DNA from: Cavenderia fasciculata
Taxonomy: Eukaryota; Evosea; Eumycetozoa; Acytosteliales; Cavenderiaceae
Assembly (NCBI RefSeq): GCF_000203815.1
Contig: NW_004457713.1
Span: 62,001-126,000, forward strand
Length of the DNA: 64,000 bases
Direction of reading: 5' to 3'
Under the pieces are notes generated by a model. That model had not been told where the DNA came from. It saw only the letters and a list, made by a program, of their open reading frames with translations, and searched no databases. Position numbers and translations under genes: made by a program. Below are positions 23,967 to 35,412 of the stretch, in pieces (the stretch's first letter is position 1; the number at the start of each line of letters is the position of its first letter).

Positions 23967-24359
23967 AAGGAAAAGAGTGAGTTAATTTTTTTTTTGTCCT
24001 TGTGATCGATCAGCTTCGCTCCATCGAGAGAGACAATAAAACAAGAAAGATACGTACAATTCTGATGATCCTGTAATATTACTTGATGGTTGTGAAAGTG
24101 GTAGAGGTGATGGTATTAATGATGATGATGTATTGTTACCATGTTGATTAAATTGTTGTTGTTGATGATGATGAAGGTGACTTGCTTCGTTATCCATTTT
24201 TATAAACATGTTATTGTGATGTTGTTGTTGTTGTTGATTAAACTGTTGTTGTTGAATATAGTTTTGTTGTTGTTGTTGCTGCTGCTGCTGTGGCATTGAC
24301 CCCAAGAATTGATTGCCATTATGATTATTATTATTATTATTATTATTATTACTAAACAT
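20839..24359 (-). CDS. mrfA: myelin-regulatory-factor-like transcription factor, membrane-bound and self-cleaving
   Basis: Exons 24359-24058, 23869-23258 and 23170-20839 (both junctions phase 2) encode 1081 residues. The N-terminus is polyAsn/polyGln. An Ndt80/PhoG-type DNA-binding domain spans ~285-490 (YIIDQNHIFHWTPYC, GVKSTDIGNPAEEV, FFRLVITVSARY). Long Gln/Thr-rich linkers lead to an intramolecular-chaperone (peptidase S74) domain starting ~790: YNPSDRRVKKDIKP has the Ser796 and Lys801/802 expected for the self-cleavage dyad. A coiled coil (KKIEVLGNKVGELEQQ), one membrane span (~938-961) and a Thr-rich luminal tail follow. In the family, trimerisation through S74 causes autoproteolysis and frees the DNA-binding half from the ER; in Dictyostelium MrfA drives prestalk gene expression. 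Intron 1 contains a 29-A tract (23936-23964). Confidence 0.92.
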
Positions 24360-25376
24360 TTTTATGATGATACTTTCGTAATCCGAAATCTATTTATAAA
24401 AGATATATGTTTGTTGTGTAACAAGAAGAAAAGGGATGAATAGTTGTGAATCCACTATCTATGATCGATATTTAGTTGATGTTGTGATTGTGACCTACCA
24501 ACATTATAAAAAATGAGGGTAGGATGCGATGATGTTGATGATATTCGTTACTACTATGTTTTGTTGTTTCTACTCTCTATCTATCTATCGATATCTTAAC
24601 GTCTGCTGGCTGTTGCTGTTGTTATATGTGTGTGTCTCTCCGAGATAGGCCCTTTTGAATCGATAGTGATTGTTGGTTATAAAAATATTAATATAATAAT
24701 ATTATTATTATTGTTGTTTGGGTTACTATTAGCTAACAAATTTTGGTTATGATCTTTTTTGATGGTGGATGTGTCCTCAACACAAAACCTCTGTTTTTCG
24801 CTCACCCCTTTTCTGATTTTTTTGTTTTTTGGTGCACCAAAATTTTTTTTTTTTTTTTTTTTTTGATTGCTCGAGGTGATTATTTATTTTTATTTAATAT
24901 TATTTATTTTCCTCCTCCTTTTTAGATTAAACTGTTGTTCATTTCTTTGCAAAAATAAACTATAGGAAAAAAACATATTTGGTTTATTCTTTCAATCAAC
25001 CTTCTCTCTCTCTCTCTCTCTCTCACAATTATTTTGATGCAACGTTTTTCGTGCACAGTGTGGTTGGTTGGTTTAACCAGAGATCTCACACGTCTTGCAT
25101 TTCTGGGTGTCGATGATAAAACAAACATAATGAAAATGTTGGTAGAGAGGTGGTGCAATTCACCTGTGTAGGTATAAAAAAAAAAGCTTGTAAAATACAA
25201 TACAAAACATCCATCGATCAAACCATCAATCTCATCTCGATGTTGCCTGTTTCCTACCACACAACAACAACAACAACAATGACGACTACTATTTTGTTTA
25301 ATATATTTAAGAAGAGAGGTGTTGACTTGTTTTAAAAAATATTTTATATAGTTAGTGTAACACTAAAAGTTGTTGA
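24360..25376. other. intergenic region between mrfA and an SDR gene
   Basis: The left part is the mrfA promoter/leader, with GAT/GTT repeats. The middle has a T-tract (24842-24863), a (CT)n run around 25003-25023, and mixed-composition DNA at 25030-25180. The right part is the 3' flank of the SDR gene. I see no supported gene; a 112-codon minus-strand frame at 25260-24922 is low complexity. Confidence 0.45.
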
Positions 25377-26434
25377 TTAAAGTTTAGCTTTTGGGATTTC
25401 TTCATCCAAGAAGAAATCAGTGATAAGAGAGGCACCTGGAGTATAGGAGTATTGATCCAAATCGGTAATACCCAATTCCTTGGTAATGATATCATCGTCG
25501 ATGGCAAAATTACCGGTATAGGTGATTGGTTGTGTAAGAAGCCAATGGGCAGCGTCAGACATGATGGCTGGTTTTCTACATTGGTCTTTGACTTCACCAC
25601 CACCTCCAATCATTTCCATGGCTGCCGTATATACAGCGGTTCTTGGCCACAAAGCATTGACAGCAACACGACCTTTGAATTCCTCGGCCATACCCAACAC
25701 ACACATTGACATACCATACTTTGCCATTGTGTAGGCAACATGACCTTTGAACCATTTCTTGTCCATGTTTAATGGTGGTGAGATATTTAATACATGTGGA
25801 TTCTTTGATTTCAATAGATATGGTAAACATTTTTGTGTTGTCAAGAATGTTCCTCTTGCATTGATTCCATTCTATAGAAATTAAATAATAAAAACATAGA
25901 GAGTATAGTGTTAGAGGAGATCTAATGATAGCTGATTAGTTCATATTAATTAGTTACCATTAGATCATATTTCTTTGAAGGGGTTTCCAATGTACCAGTT
26001 AAAGAGATTGCACTAGCATTATTGATTAAAATATCGATACCACCAAATGTTTCTACAGCCTTTTGAACAGCAGCCTCTATCTGTTCTTCATTTCTAATAT
26101 CACAAATACATGCTAAACATTTACCACCTGCATCTTCAATCTCCTTTTTTGCAGTATAAATTGTACCTGGTAACTTTGGATGTGCTTCTGCTGTCTTTGC
26201 TGCAATAATGATATTTGCTCCATCTTTTGCAGCTCTAAATATAATATAAGAGGTAGAGTAGAGAGAGAGAGAGAAAGGGATAGATAAAAAAGAAGGTTAG
26301 CTTAACCTATTATTACCAAATACATTGATCAGATGATTATTTGTTTATTAGATCTATCCTTACCTAAGAGCTATTTCTTTGCCAATACCACGACTTGCAC
26401 CTGTAATAAAAATGGTTTTACCTTTGAGTGACAT
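25377..26434 (-). CDS. short-chain dehydrogenase/reductase, HSDL2-like
   Basis: Exons 26434-26364, 26234-25958 and 25871-25377 (phases 2 and 0) encode 280 residues. It is a classical Rossmann SDR. The cofactor loop is TGASRGIG (11-18), followed by NIIIAAKTAEAHPKLPGTI, the long variable segment typical of HSDL2, and the structural motif NNASA. Ser147 lies in NISPPL, and YTMAK has catalytic Tyr163 and Lys167. WPRTAVYTAAMEMIGG and CRKPAIMSDAAHWLL are also HSDL2-like. Human HSDL2 has an additional C-terminal SCP2 sterol-carrier domain; this protein stops before it, ending FFLDEEIPKAKL, as in plant and fungal relatives. The C-terminal AKL does not fit the PTS1 consensus perfectly (SKL/AKL variants exist), so peroxisomal targeting is plausible but unproven. 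Confidence 0.9.
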
Positions 26435-26636
26435 CTTATCTATCTCTTTGTTGTTGTTGTTTATAATGTTATAAAGTATAATAACTAAATTTTATTACAC
26501 AAATACTAGTTGTTGGGTTGTTTGAAAAAAAAAATCAAATTAATTGTAATTCGATAATAATTTCCTTTTTTGTCAATGGCGATTGAAATTTCCTCTTTTT
26601 TTTGATTTGTACTTTAATATTTATGATTTTATAACT

Positions 26637-29600
26637 TTATTCGGCATAATAAATAGTATCTTTTTGAGAGGTATCAATTAAAATATGAGGATGTTTTTCT
26701 TGTAGTTGTACTGGGTTGATGTTGAGACATTGTCGTACATGGATCTTGACCAATTCAAAGGATTCCGATGCAATGAGATTGGCACCAGCAGTAGTCATCA
26801 GACAACCACCGATAGATATCTTGCGGAGGTTTTGGAAACGGAGAATGTGGTGAGCAGAGACATCGCTAATCTTTCTGCATCCAACCAAAGAGAGAACTTC
26901 CAAAGTCGAATAGATGGCACCTTCAGACAGTGCTTTGATACCTTCGTCAGTGATATTGACGACTGCATCAATCTTTAGTTTCTTGAGACTGGTGAGTGAT
27001 GATGCAATACGTTCGATTGAAGTGTCGGTAAGGTTCTTGCAAAATGCAATGTTGAGAGAGGTAAGTTGTTTACAGGAATGTGTGATCGAGTGTATGGTTT
27101 GAAATTCAATGTTTCCATAACTCCAATCGAGTTGGGTGAGTTTGGGCATTGAATGAATTTCACCATCCTCTGACAACATGGTAACGTCTTGGAGACCATA
27201 ACAACGACGTAAACGGAAATTAGTAAGCTTGGTACATCCTTTGGTGATACATCCCAAGTCTGACGATATCTTGTGGCAGCCAGAGATATCGAGTTCGACC
27301 AACTCTTGACAACCGCGACCGATTGGCTTGAGCGAGGTGACGTTGTTGAGATTAGCCATTCTAAAGATTCTCAATTTCGAGCAATGTTGTGCGATATAGG
27401 CAATACCAACATCGCTGATTGAACTACAGTAGGAAATGTCAAGTTCCAAGAGCGAGTTTGTAAACTTGGTCATTGCAGTGATACCTTGGTCCGATATGAT
27501 TGGATTGTGTGTAAAGTTGGCGTACTGTAGGTCGGGACAATACTTGCCAATGAGACGGAGTGTATTGTCAGAGGCAGAGGCAATAGATTGTGCAAGACTG
27601 ATGAGTCTAATGTCGTGGAGGTTTCTAAAGAGCTTGTCAATGGCCGACGATGTAACGTTGCGACATTTGTTCATTGACAACTCTTTGAGCAAGAGACAGT
27701 TGTTGGCGATGGCGTGGACAGTGGCATCACCGATTTGGTGACAGCCCGAAAAATCAATGATAGCCAACTTGGGCGATTGTTGAATGAGTGCGACTGCTGA
27801 ATGGTCGGATATATTACATTTCTTGAGATATACATTGACGAGTGGCAACTGCATGTTGGCAATGGCAATGATCTTGTCGTCGGTGATAGATTTACATTTT
27901 GTGAGGTTGAGTGTGTGCAAATGAGTGAGTGGTTTGTTTGTGGGTGGTGATTGTGGAGTGAGCGTAGTGGACAAGAGAAGAATGTTGTTGAGTGATGATA
28001 CCAATGTGCCAGAGGCAACTACTGGATTGTTGACGTGGCTGTTGGCTCTTCCCAATGCCTTGTCAATAAAGCAATGCTTGATGGTGTGATGTGGAGAGAT
28101 GGGACCACTGTCGCTGTTGGACAGTTGCTTCTCAATCGATCCAGGTGCAGACGAAGAATGGAGTGGGTGGTGGTCTTTGGTGAGGAGATTGGTTGGAATG
28201 ATGGTACTGACATTTGTACAAGAGACAAGACTGAGTGTCTCGAGATGTAGAAGCTTTCGGACGATCAGTTCGACAGTGCTGTCTGTGATTTGCTTGCATC
28301 CATCCAACACCAACATCTTTACACGTGGACTGTATTCAATGATACCTTCGATAAACTCGATTGGCAAATGACTGCAGTCCTTGAGTGACATGTGTGCAAT
28401 TCTCAAGAGACGATCCTCGACAAAGTCCAAAATCGATGGACATCCAATAGCAGATTGGTAAAATTCGACAAACTGTGACGACGATGTAAACTTTTTAATG
28501 TGGTTGATAATAATGTCACGGTTGTATGGGTCGAGGTCGATACCCTTTTGAAAGAGACTTCCAGCCTTTTTGAGTAATTTGATAGAGGCCATTTTGGTGT
28601 GTGGTCTCTTTGAACACATGATACCATAGACATGTGATAGATATCCATAACGAATATAGGCACATCCCATTTCAATACGAATGATTGACATTGGATCAGA
28701 GTCTAGAAGCTTTTGTATTTCGTTTTCGTCTTTTTTCTTTGATACAAAGCTCTTGTGTGATACATTGTCATAGACTGAACGATGAATAAGATCTGGTGAC
28801 TCTGATGCTTCCTTTTCTTGCATGAGCAACTCAAAGGGTGAGAGATTTTGAGTGATTGCTTCGGCAATTTCGCGGTGGTGTGATTCTGGTAACTTTTCAA
28901 ACGACTGAATCAAACAGTTGAGTACTGTCGATGCACCGGCATAATAGGCAGCCGACTCTTTGAAACTTTGAGAAGTATGGAATCCCTTTTCAATAAATTG
29001 TGATTTTTGGAGTACAACTGGGAATTTGGAGGGATTAATCTTGATGGCTTCGATGATCTTTTTACTTGCTCGAGAGAATACTTTGCTACGCAATCCATTT
29101 GCTTCGTTCATATCCAATTCAATATTGTTGTGTGTACCATTGATGCAAAGAAATTCGGCATACTCGAGTAAAACATTGTCGAGTGTAATCTTGGGACGTC
29201 CACCATCACAAACACTAGCACGTAACTTGTCTTCGGCAGCGTCATAATGAAGATCAGCCATATCCGGACTACATAGACGAGACATTCTTGCACGTTCGAC
29301 CAACATGAGTGCCCAATTGGCAGATACCTCACCACTGTGAGGAGATACAGAGAGAGCACTTCTAAAATGATCATCGGCCAAACTCATCAAACGTTCGGCG
29401 ATTCTTGAAGTGTCAACATCGGTTGGACAATGACATTGTTGAGTGTCCTTTTCACGTGTTTGTTCTTGTTTGGCTTCATCCCACAGTACCATACCTTCGG
29501 CAAACTCGACAAGATGATGAGCCTTTACCTTGGCCTTCATACGTTTAACATCGGATTGTACCAAACGAATACCATCGTTTTTCATCAATTCCGAAGATGC

Positions 29601-32600
29601 TCTTTTAGTCAAAGCTACACCCGTAAGTTGACTAAATCTCTTCATTACCCATTGAATATCGACGAGGTCAACAAAAAATTCTTCTTCCTCTTTGATATCT
29701 ACACCTCTAATGTACTTTTTCAACATATCTTCATCAAATTTCTTATTGTGAATTTGTTCAAATGTAATAATCTCTCTTGATTTTGGAATAATTTGAAAAG
29801 TTCCAACAAATTTCTTTCTAATCGATTCCCTAATGATATATATAAAATAAATGAAAATAAATTGAAAAAAATAAAAAAGATTAATTAATAAATGGGTTCC
29901 ATTTTTGTTTTGTTTCTACGACGTCTTTGACATACTTTATAGAATCAGGCCAGATTTTTCCTTTTGGAGTTTGTTCATATGTAAAAATAGTATTAAAGTA
30001 ATGAACAACCACCTCTTTAAATGGTTCTTCAGAAGGAGTATCTGCTGTTTTCATTTTGCCTCTAAATAGTGACATGATTTCACTACGCATTGTTCTTGCT
30101 AAAATTTCACCCAAAATGATCTTTCGAAGTGAATTACATGTAAACAATCTTCTAGCAAGTCCCAAATATCTACAATTAATTCCCATTCTATGTAATTCTT
30201 GTGTAAGATGTAATTCTCTTTTTTCCATTGAATCCATGTGATCTAAATGATAAACAAATTTTGGTATAACTTGTAAAAATAATCTATATGATGCTTCTTT
30301 TACTTCATCTAAAAAAATAAAAAGAATAAGAAAATAATTAAGGAGATTTTTTTTTTCTATAATTTTTTTTTTACTTACAATTATGTTCTGTAGAATTTGG
30401 ATCAAATTTACCCCAACCGGTTAACGCATCTGATGATAATGGATTTTTATTTGATTTTACTAATTCAGGCTATAAAAGAAAAAGAAAAGTGTTTGGTTTA
30501 GTTTTGATTTTTTAGATTTTTTTTAGATTTTTGTTTCCATCCAACATACTCTAATTAATTCATATAAATGAGAAGGAGGAGTATTATCATTAATTTTAAC
30601 AATTGGAGGATAAACTCTTGCAAAATCTAAAAGATAATGTAAACCATCTGAACCAATATGACCTTCAATATCACCACAAGAATGTAATAATCTTGGAGAA
30701 TCTTTTCCAACAAGATGACCTTTAAGATTGAGAGCTTGTGCTGATTGTTTCATTTTTTCGTTGAATCCAGGATCTTCGCTGTGAACTGTTATACCACCAT
30801 CACTGCTACCATAGACAATAGTCTCTGAATTGATTGGTAACAATGACATGGCAACCAAACGATAACCTCTATAGTCGATCAATGCCATCAATGGATGATG
30901 TAAATCCTCTACTCTAGCATTGTAATAACTCATCAATCCCTTTAATTCATGACCTGCTGCTTTCATTGCATTCTTATCACCTGCATATAATCCTTGTGAA
31001 TCTAATGCCAACTAAAATAGATAATAAAAAAAAAAAAAAAAAAAAGTTAATAAAGAGAAACATTTATATTATATTTTTTCTTCTTTTTTCTTTTTCTTTT
31101 TTCACTTACTTTAAATAAGATACCACAAGAAATATATTTATGACCACCGGCAACACCACCAATATTGATTGGTTTAATAGTTTTGAGGTGAAGAGGTAGA
31201 GTAAGTTCAGAGATGATAACCTTTCCATAGATTTTGGCAGTGTATACAAAATCGTGTGCCAATTTACTAATCTCTCTGTATCCTTCCATTTTGTTGTTAT
31301 TGACCAATGTTTGAAACTCTGCATTCCAATCTTTGGCGGTGGACAGTACCTTTTGTACTGGTTTTAGGATGGCAGCCTTTTCATCGTATTCGTCTGCCAT
31401 GTAGCCGGCACCTACTCTTGGGTAGGGTGGTGTTGTTGACGATGCTTGAGCATCGACATAGGATGATTTGACAGCCGACAAGTAGGACTGTGGTAGATGA
31501 TTTCTATCGGGTGGTTCCAAAGCTCTTACTTTGTTCATTTCGCCAGTCTCTATCGATGGCAGCGTATAAGGTGTAATGGTATGAGGAAATGCCAATACAG
31601 GTGTTTTATGTGGTGCTGGTTGTGGTGTAGATGGACCAACCACATCATCTATTGTTGAAGGTGCAGTCATTGATATAATTGGTTGTGATTGTGTTATAAA
31701 TGGTGGTTTATGATTATTATTATTATTATTATTACTATCTTTATTTGTTGGTACTCCATAGAAATAATTATTACTTGATGAAGTTGATGAATCGAGTTGA
31801 GGAGAATTGGTTGGTGATGATATATTTGCGGTTGGTATATGTTTGATGTTATCAAGTGATGATGCAGATGTTAACGATTCCATTGAAGGTGATTGTTGTT
31901 GTTCAAGTAATGATGGATAAGATGTTTGATGTTGTGCTGGAGGTACTTGTTGACTTTGTTGACTTTGTTGTTTCAAAGAAGAAGAAGAAGAAGAAGAAGT
32001 TCTTGGTCTTTGACGAGATTTATAAAAAGAAGCATCAGATGATGATGAAGTCTCGTCAAGAGACTCTACATTTGAATCGTGAGCATAGGAATAACCCATG
32101 TCATCGTGATCGTGATGTCCTTTGTAGCCATACAATTCAGAGATGTGTTGTTTCTGTTCGTCGGTTGGATGTTGATAGACATACAATGAAAATCTTCTTG
32201 CTTTTTTCTCTGTACTACTCATACTACCACCACTACTATTACTACCCATACTCTGACTTAACATATTACCTGATTTACTTATAGTAGGACTACCATTACT
32301 ATGTTGAATGGTATTGTTTCCATTACCGTTACTATTACTATTACTATTACTATTTTTTATATGATTATTATTATTATTACTATGATGAATATTGTCTGTT
32401 GTTATATTTGATACGTCATTACTACTTTGAATAGGTGATCCACCCATACCCATAAAAGGTATTTCATACTTTGGTGGATGATTGATATCAGTGTTCAAGT
32501 TTAGACTAGCTAACTTTTGTTTAATCAATCGTTCCTTTTCCTCTAGACTATCAATCTTTGATATCATATCTTCATCTTTTCGATTACCATTACTAGTACC

Positions 32601-32678
32601 GTTATTCTCTAAATAAACCTCTCCACCATAATGCATATTATTATCATTATTGTTATTATTATTATTATTGTTACTCAT
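26637..32678 (-). CDS. CLU-domain protein fused to AMN1/FBXL-type leucine-rich repeats
   Basis: Five exons: 32678-31110, 31011-30550, 30469-30379, 30308-29936, 29829-26637 (phases 0,0,1,2), 1895 residues. The first ~400 residues are Asn/Ser/His-rich, disordered sequence. Residues ~400-830 form a CLU domain (clustered-mitochondria family): KAAGHELKGLMSYY, the hallmark LHSCGDIEGHIGSDGLHYLL then DFARVYPP, and ELHRMGINCRYLG. ESIRKKFVGTF follows across the last junction. Residues ~870-1300 are helical, with TPR-like spacing (HFRSALSVSPHSGEVSANWAL). From ~1300 to the end there are about 20 leucine-rich repeats of the cysteine-containing FBXL/AMN1 type (LTHLHTLNLTKCKSITDDKI). True CluA proteins have no LRRs. 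No F-box is visible. Function unknown; a mitochondrial or mRNA-related scaffold is a guess from CLU. Confidence 0.88.
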
Positions 32679-33299
32679 TTTCGTAATATATATATATATA
32701 TATAGTTGAGAGAGAAGAGAAAAGTAAGTTAGCTCTTAAGCTACAGCAACACAAAAAAGAGAGGATAGAGGATTTAAAATTGATGTGTACTCTTGTTGTT
32801 GTTGTTGTTGCTTGTTGTCTACTACTACTATCTATCTAGTTTTAAATATTATATATATATAATGTTATAAATTACACTAATGTTATAAATCTATATGTTG
32901 TAATGTTATTATTCTAAATTAATTTTAATACACTTTTTAAACAAGAAGAGGTGTTTGTTTAATAATTCTATAGTTTTAATCGATTTTGTGACAACATAGA
33001 GAAAAATTCGAGTTTTGAGGGGGAGAACCGTCTTCCAAAAAAGGAATTTAAAAACGAAGGTGATTTAGGGCATTCCAAAATGTTGTAGTGTAAGTTTACG
33101 CTCTAGAGTCCTTTTTAATAATATTATTGGTTTTAAAAAAAAAGACAGGATAATTAAATTTATTTATTAATTATTTTAAATATGTTGTTTTTACACAAGC
33201 GTATATATATAACACATATGATGAGATGGCTGGTTACTTGTTTTGAAAAAAAAGAATGATACTTCTTTTTAATTATTATTATTGTTAGGTTTGTTTGGT
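32679..33299. other. intergenic region between CLU-LRR promoter and shmt1 3' end
   Basis: Contains (TA)n next to the CLU-LRR start codon, a GTT microsatellite (~32793-32812), AT-rich DNA, and a slightly GC-richer stretch at 33000-33115. I see no ORF or RNA gene. Confidence 0.4.
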
Positions 33300-34839
33300 T
33301 TAAATACCTGGTAATGGGAATTGTTTAGAGAATGATTCAACTTGAGATTTAATTTCTTTGATTTCTTGGTTGCTTTCGAGGGCAGCAGTGAAATCGACCA
33401 ACTTTGGACCAACCTTGGTTTGAATGTCAATGCAAATCTTGAGGATACGATCGAGGAATTCGACGACCTTTACAAAATCTTGTTCCTTGAAACCACGAGA
33501 GGTGAGGGCTGGAGCACCGATACGGACACCACCTGGGGAGAGAGCACTGGCATCACCGTGGACAGCATTTTTGTTGACAGTGATGTTGGCAGCATCACAA
33601 GCCTTTTCAAACTTGTTGCCAGTGATTCCTTGTGGACGGAGATCCCACAAGACGAGATGGTTGTCAGTGCCACCAGTCACCAACTTGTAACCCTTGGCAA
33701 TGAGATTCTCGCCAATGGTACGAGCATTCTTTTGGACTTGAGCAGCGTATTCGTGGAAAGCAGGTTGAGAGGCTTCGAGGAGGGCAACGGCAACACCAGC
33801 AATGACATTTTCGTGTGGACCACCTTGGAGCATTGGAAAGACGGCAAAGTTGATCTTGTTTTCAATTTCGGGGATTGACTTTTTGAAAAAGATGATACCG
33901 GAACGTGGACCTCTGAGAGTCTTGTGAGTGGTGGTGGTAACGACATCACAGTACTTGAATGGCGAGTCGAGGAGGTTGGCAGCAACCAAACCAGAATAGT
34001 GAGCCATATCACACATCAAATAGGCACCGACACTATCAGCAATCTCACGGAACTTGGCATAGTTCCATTCACGTGGATATGCAGAGCCACCACAAATGAT
34101 GAGCTTTGGCTTAAAGAGGTGTACATTCTCTTGGAGACGTTGGTGGTCGATCAAACCATCGGCACCGATTTGGTATGGCATCGATTCAAAGTAGACAGAA
34201 CTGGCTGAAATCTTCTTTTTAGCGGTTTGGTAACCGTGTGTCAAATGACCTCCAGATGGGAGATCAAGTCCCATGATACGGTCGTGTGGTTGGAGAAGAG
34301 CAGTATATACTTCAAAGTTGGCTGGTGATCCACTGTATGGTTGAACGTTGGCTCCCCATTCCTTTTCGTCGAGATGGAAACATTTCAAAGCTCTTGCGAT
34401 ACACAATCTTTCCAATTCATCGACAACTTCAGCACCACCATAATATCTAGCACCTGGATATCCTTCAGCATATTTATTGGTAAAATGTGATCCAATAGCT
34501 TCCATAACTGCTTTTGATGTAAAGTTCTAGAAATAAATAAATAAATATATATATTAGTATATAGATCTATATTATATAAACAACAAAGAAAGAGTAAAAC
34601 ACAAAAACACTACATACTTCTGAAGCAATTAATTCCAAACCATCAGTTTGTCTTTTCTTTTCTCTACCAATCAAGTTGAATACATCTTTATCTACAGTCT
34701 CTAATGATCTGCATCCAATAAATTCTTCTGTTGACTAATAATAATAGTAATAGTAATAATAGGTAGAATGAATGAAGAGTTAGTATTAAATACGTTGTAT
34801 GTGAACTTCAGTTGCTACACTACACATCTCTCTTACCAT
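33300..34839 (-). CDS. shmt1: serine hydroxymethyltransferase (cytosolic type)
   Basis: Exons 34839-34837 (the ATG alone), 34734-34618 and 34526-33300, all phase 0, encode 448 residues. It is a PLP enzyme that converts serine + THF to glycine + 5,10-methylene-THF. Seen: [59 protein letters not shown], and the Schiff-base lysine in [16 protein letters not shown] (Lys242). [13 protein letters not shown] and [14 protein letters not shown] are also seen. With no N-terminal extension before the enzyme core, it should be cytosolic. The start rests on an unusual split: the ATG is followed at once by GTAAGA, and the acceptor at 34736-34735 leads into [12 protein letters not shown]. No other in-frame ATG precedes the conserved ELIASEN block. 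Confidence 0.95.
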
Positions 34840-35412
34840 GGTTGGTTATAATATATAAGTAGTACTTGAGTGTATAAAGAAAAATAAATAAAAATGATTA
34901 ATAAGAGATGGTTGGTATACCTTTTACTAGTGATAAAAATAAAACTATTAATTAAATTAAATGTTTATGATGATTCATCCGTTTGCAAGAACAACAAAAA
35001 AGAATAAGATCAGTTTTGAGTTCGCACAAATTTTTTGGGTGGTCAGAGCAATTTACCGAACCACGGGCGTACCTCTGCATCGTGATGCTCGTTTGTTAGA
35101 CTCGGTCGTTGCAGATCAGCAGTCGGCTGATGAGTCACTCAAGATACCATTTCCCAATCTATCTACCGCCTTCGTGGATATTATCCCGACCGAAAAGAGA
35201 TGATCACCACATTTTATTGTAAAGTAAAAAAAAACTACTATTTATTTATTTTTTAAAAAGATGTTAAAAGTAGTATTTATACATGGAATTGGGGAAAAAA
35301 TACAAAATATTAATAATATTACTATTGTTGTTGTTGTTGTTATTGTTATTGGTTGTAATTTGTGTGGAAAGGGGGGGGGGGGGGGGGTTAAGTTGTTGTT
35401 ATTGTTATAAGA
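34840..35412. other. intergenic region with a GC-richer island and a 17-G tract
   Basis: 34840-34960 is the SHMT promoter/leader. 35010-35200 is clearly less AT-rich than its surroundings and can be read as an 80-codon frame (34961-35203), but it matches no family I know. It also has a small hairpin, ATCAGC/GCTGAT (35117-35133). 35371-35387 is a run of 17 G on the plus strand, 25 bp past the end of the RasGEF gene. Confidence 0.45.
35371..35387 (+). repeat. 17-G homopolymer
   Basis: Seventeen consecutive G in an AT-rich background, at the 3' end of the RasGEF gene. Confidence 0.95.

Noticed and set aside
24922-25260. 112-codon minus-strand frame
   Set aside because: It contains a (RE)n stretch from a CT microsatellite and otherwise random composition; no family resemblance.
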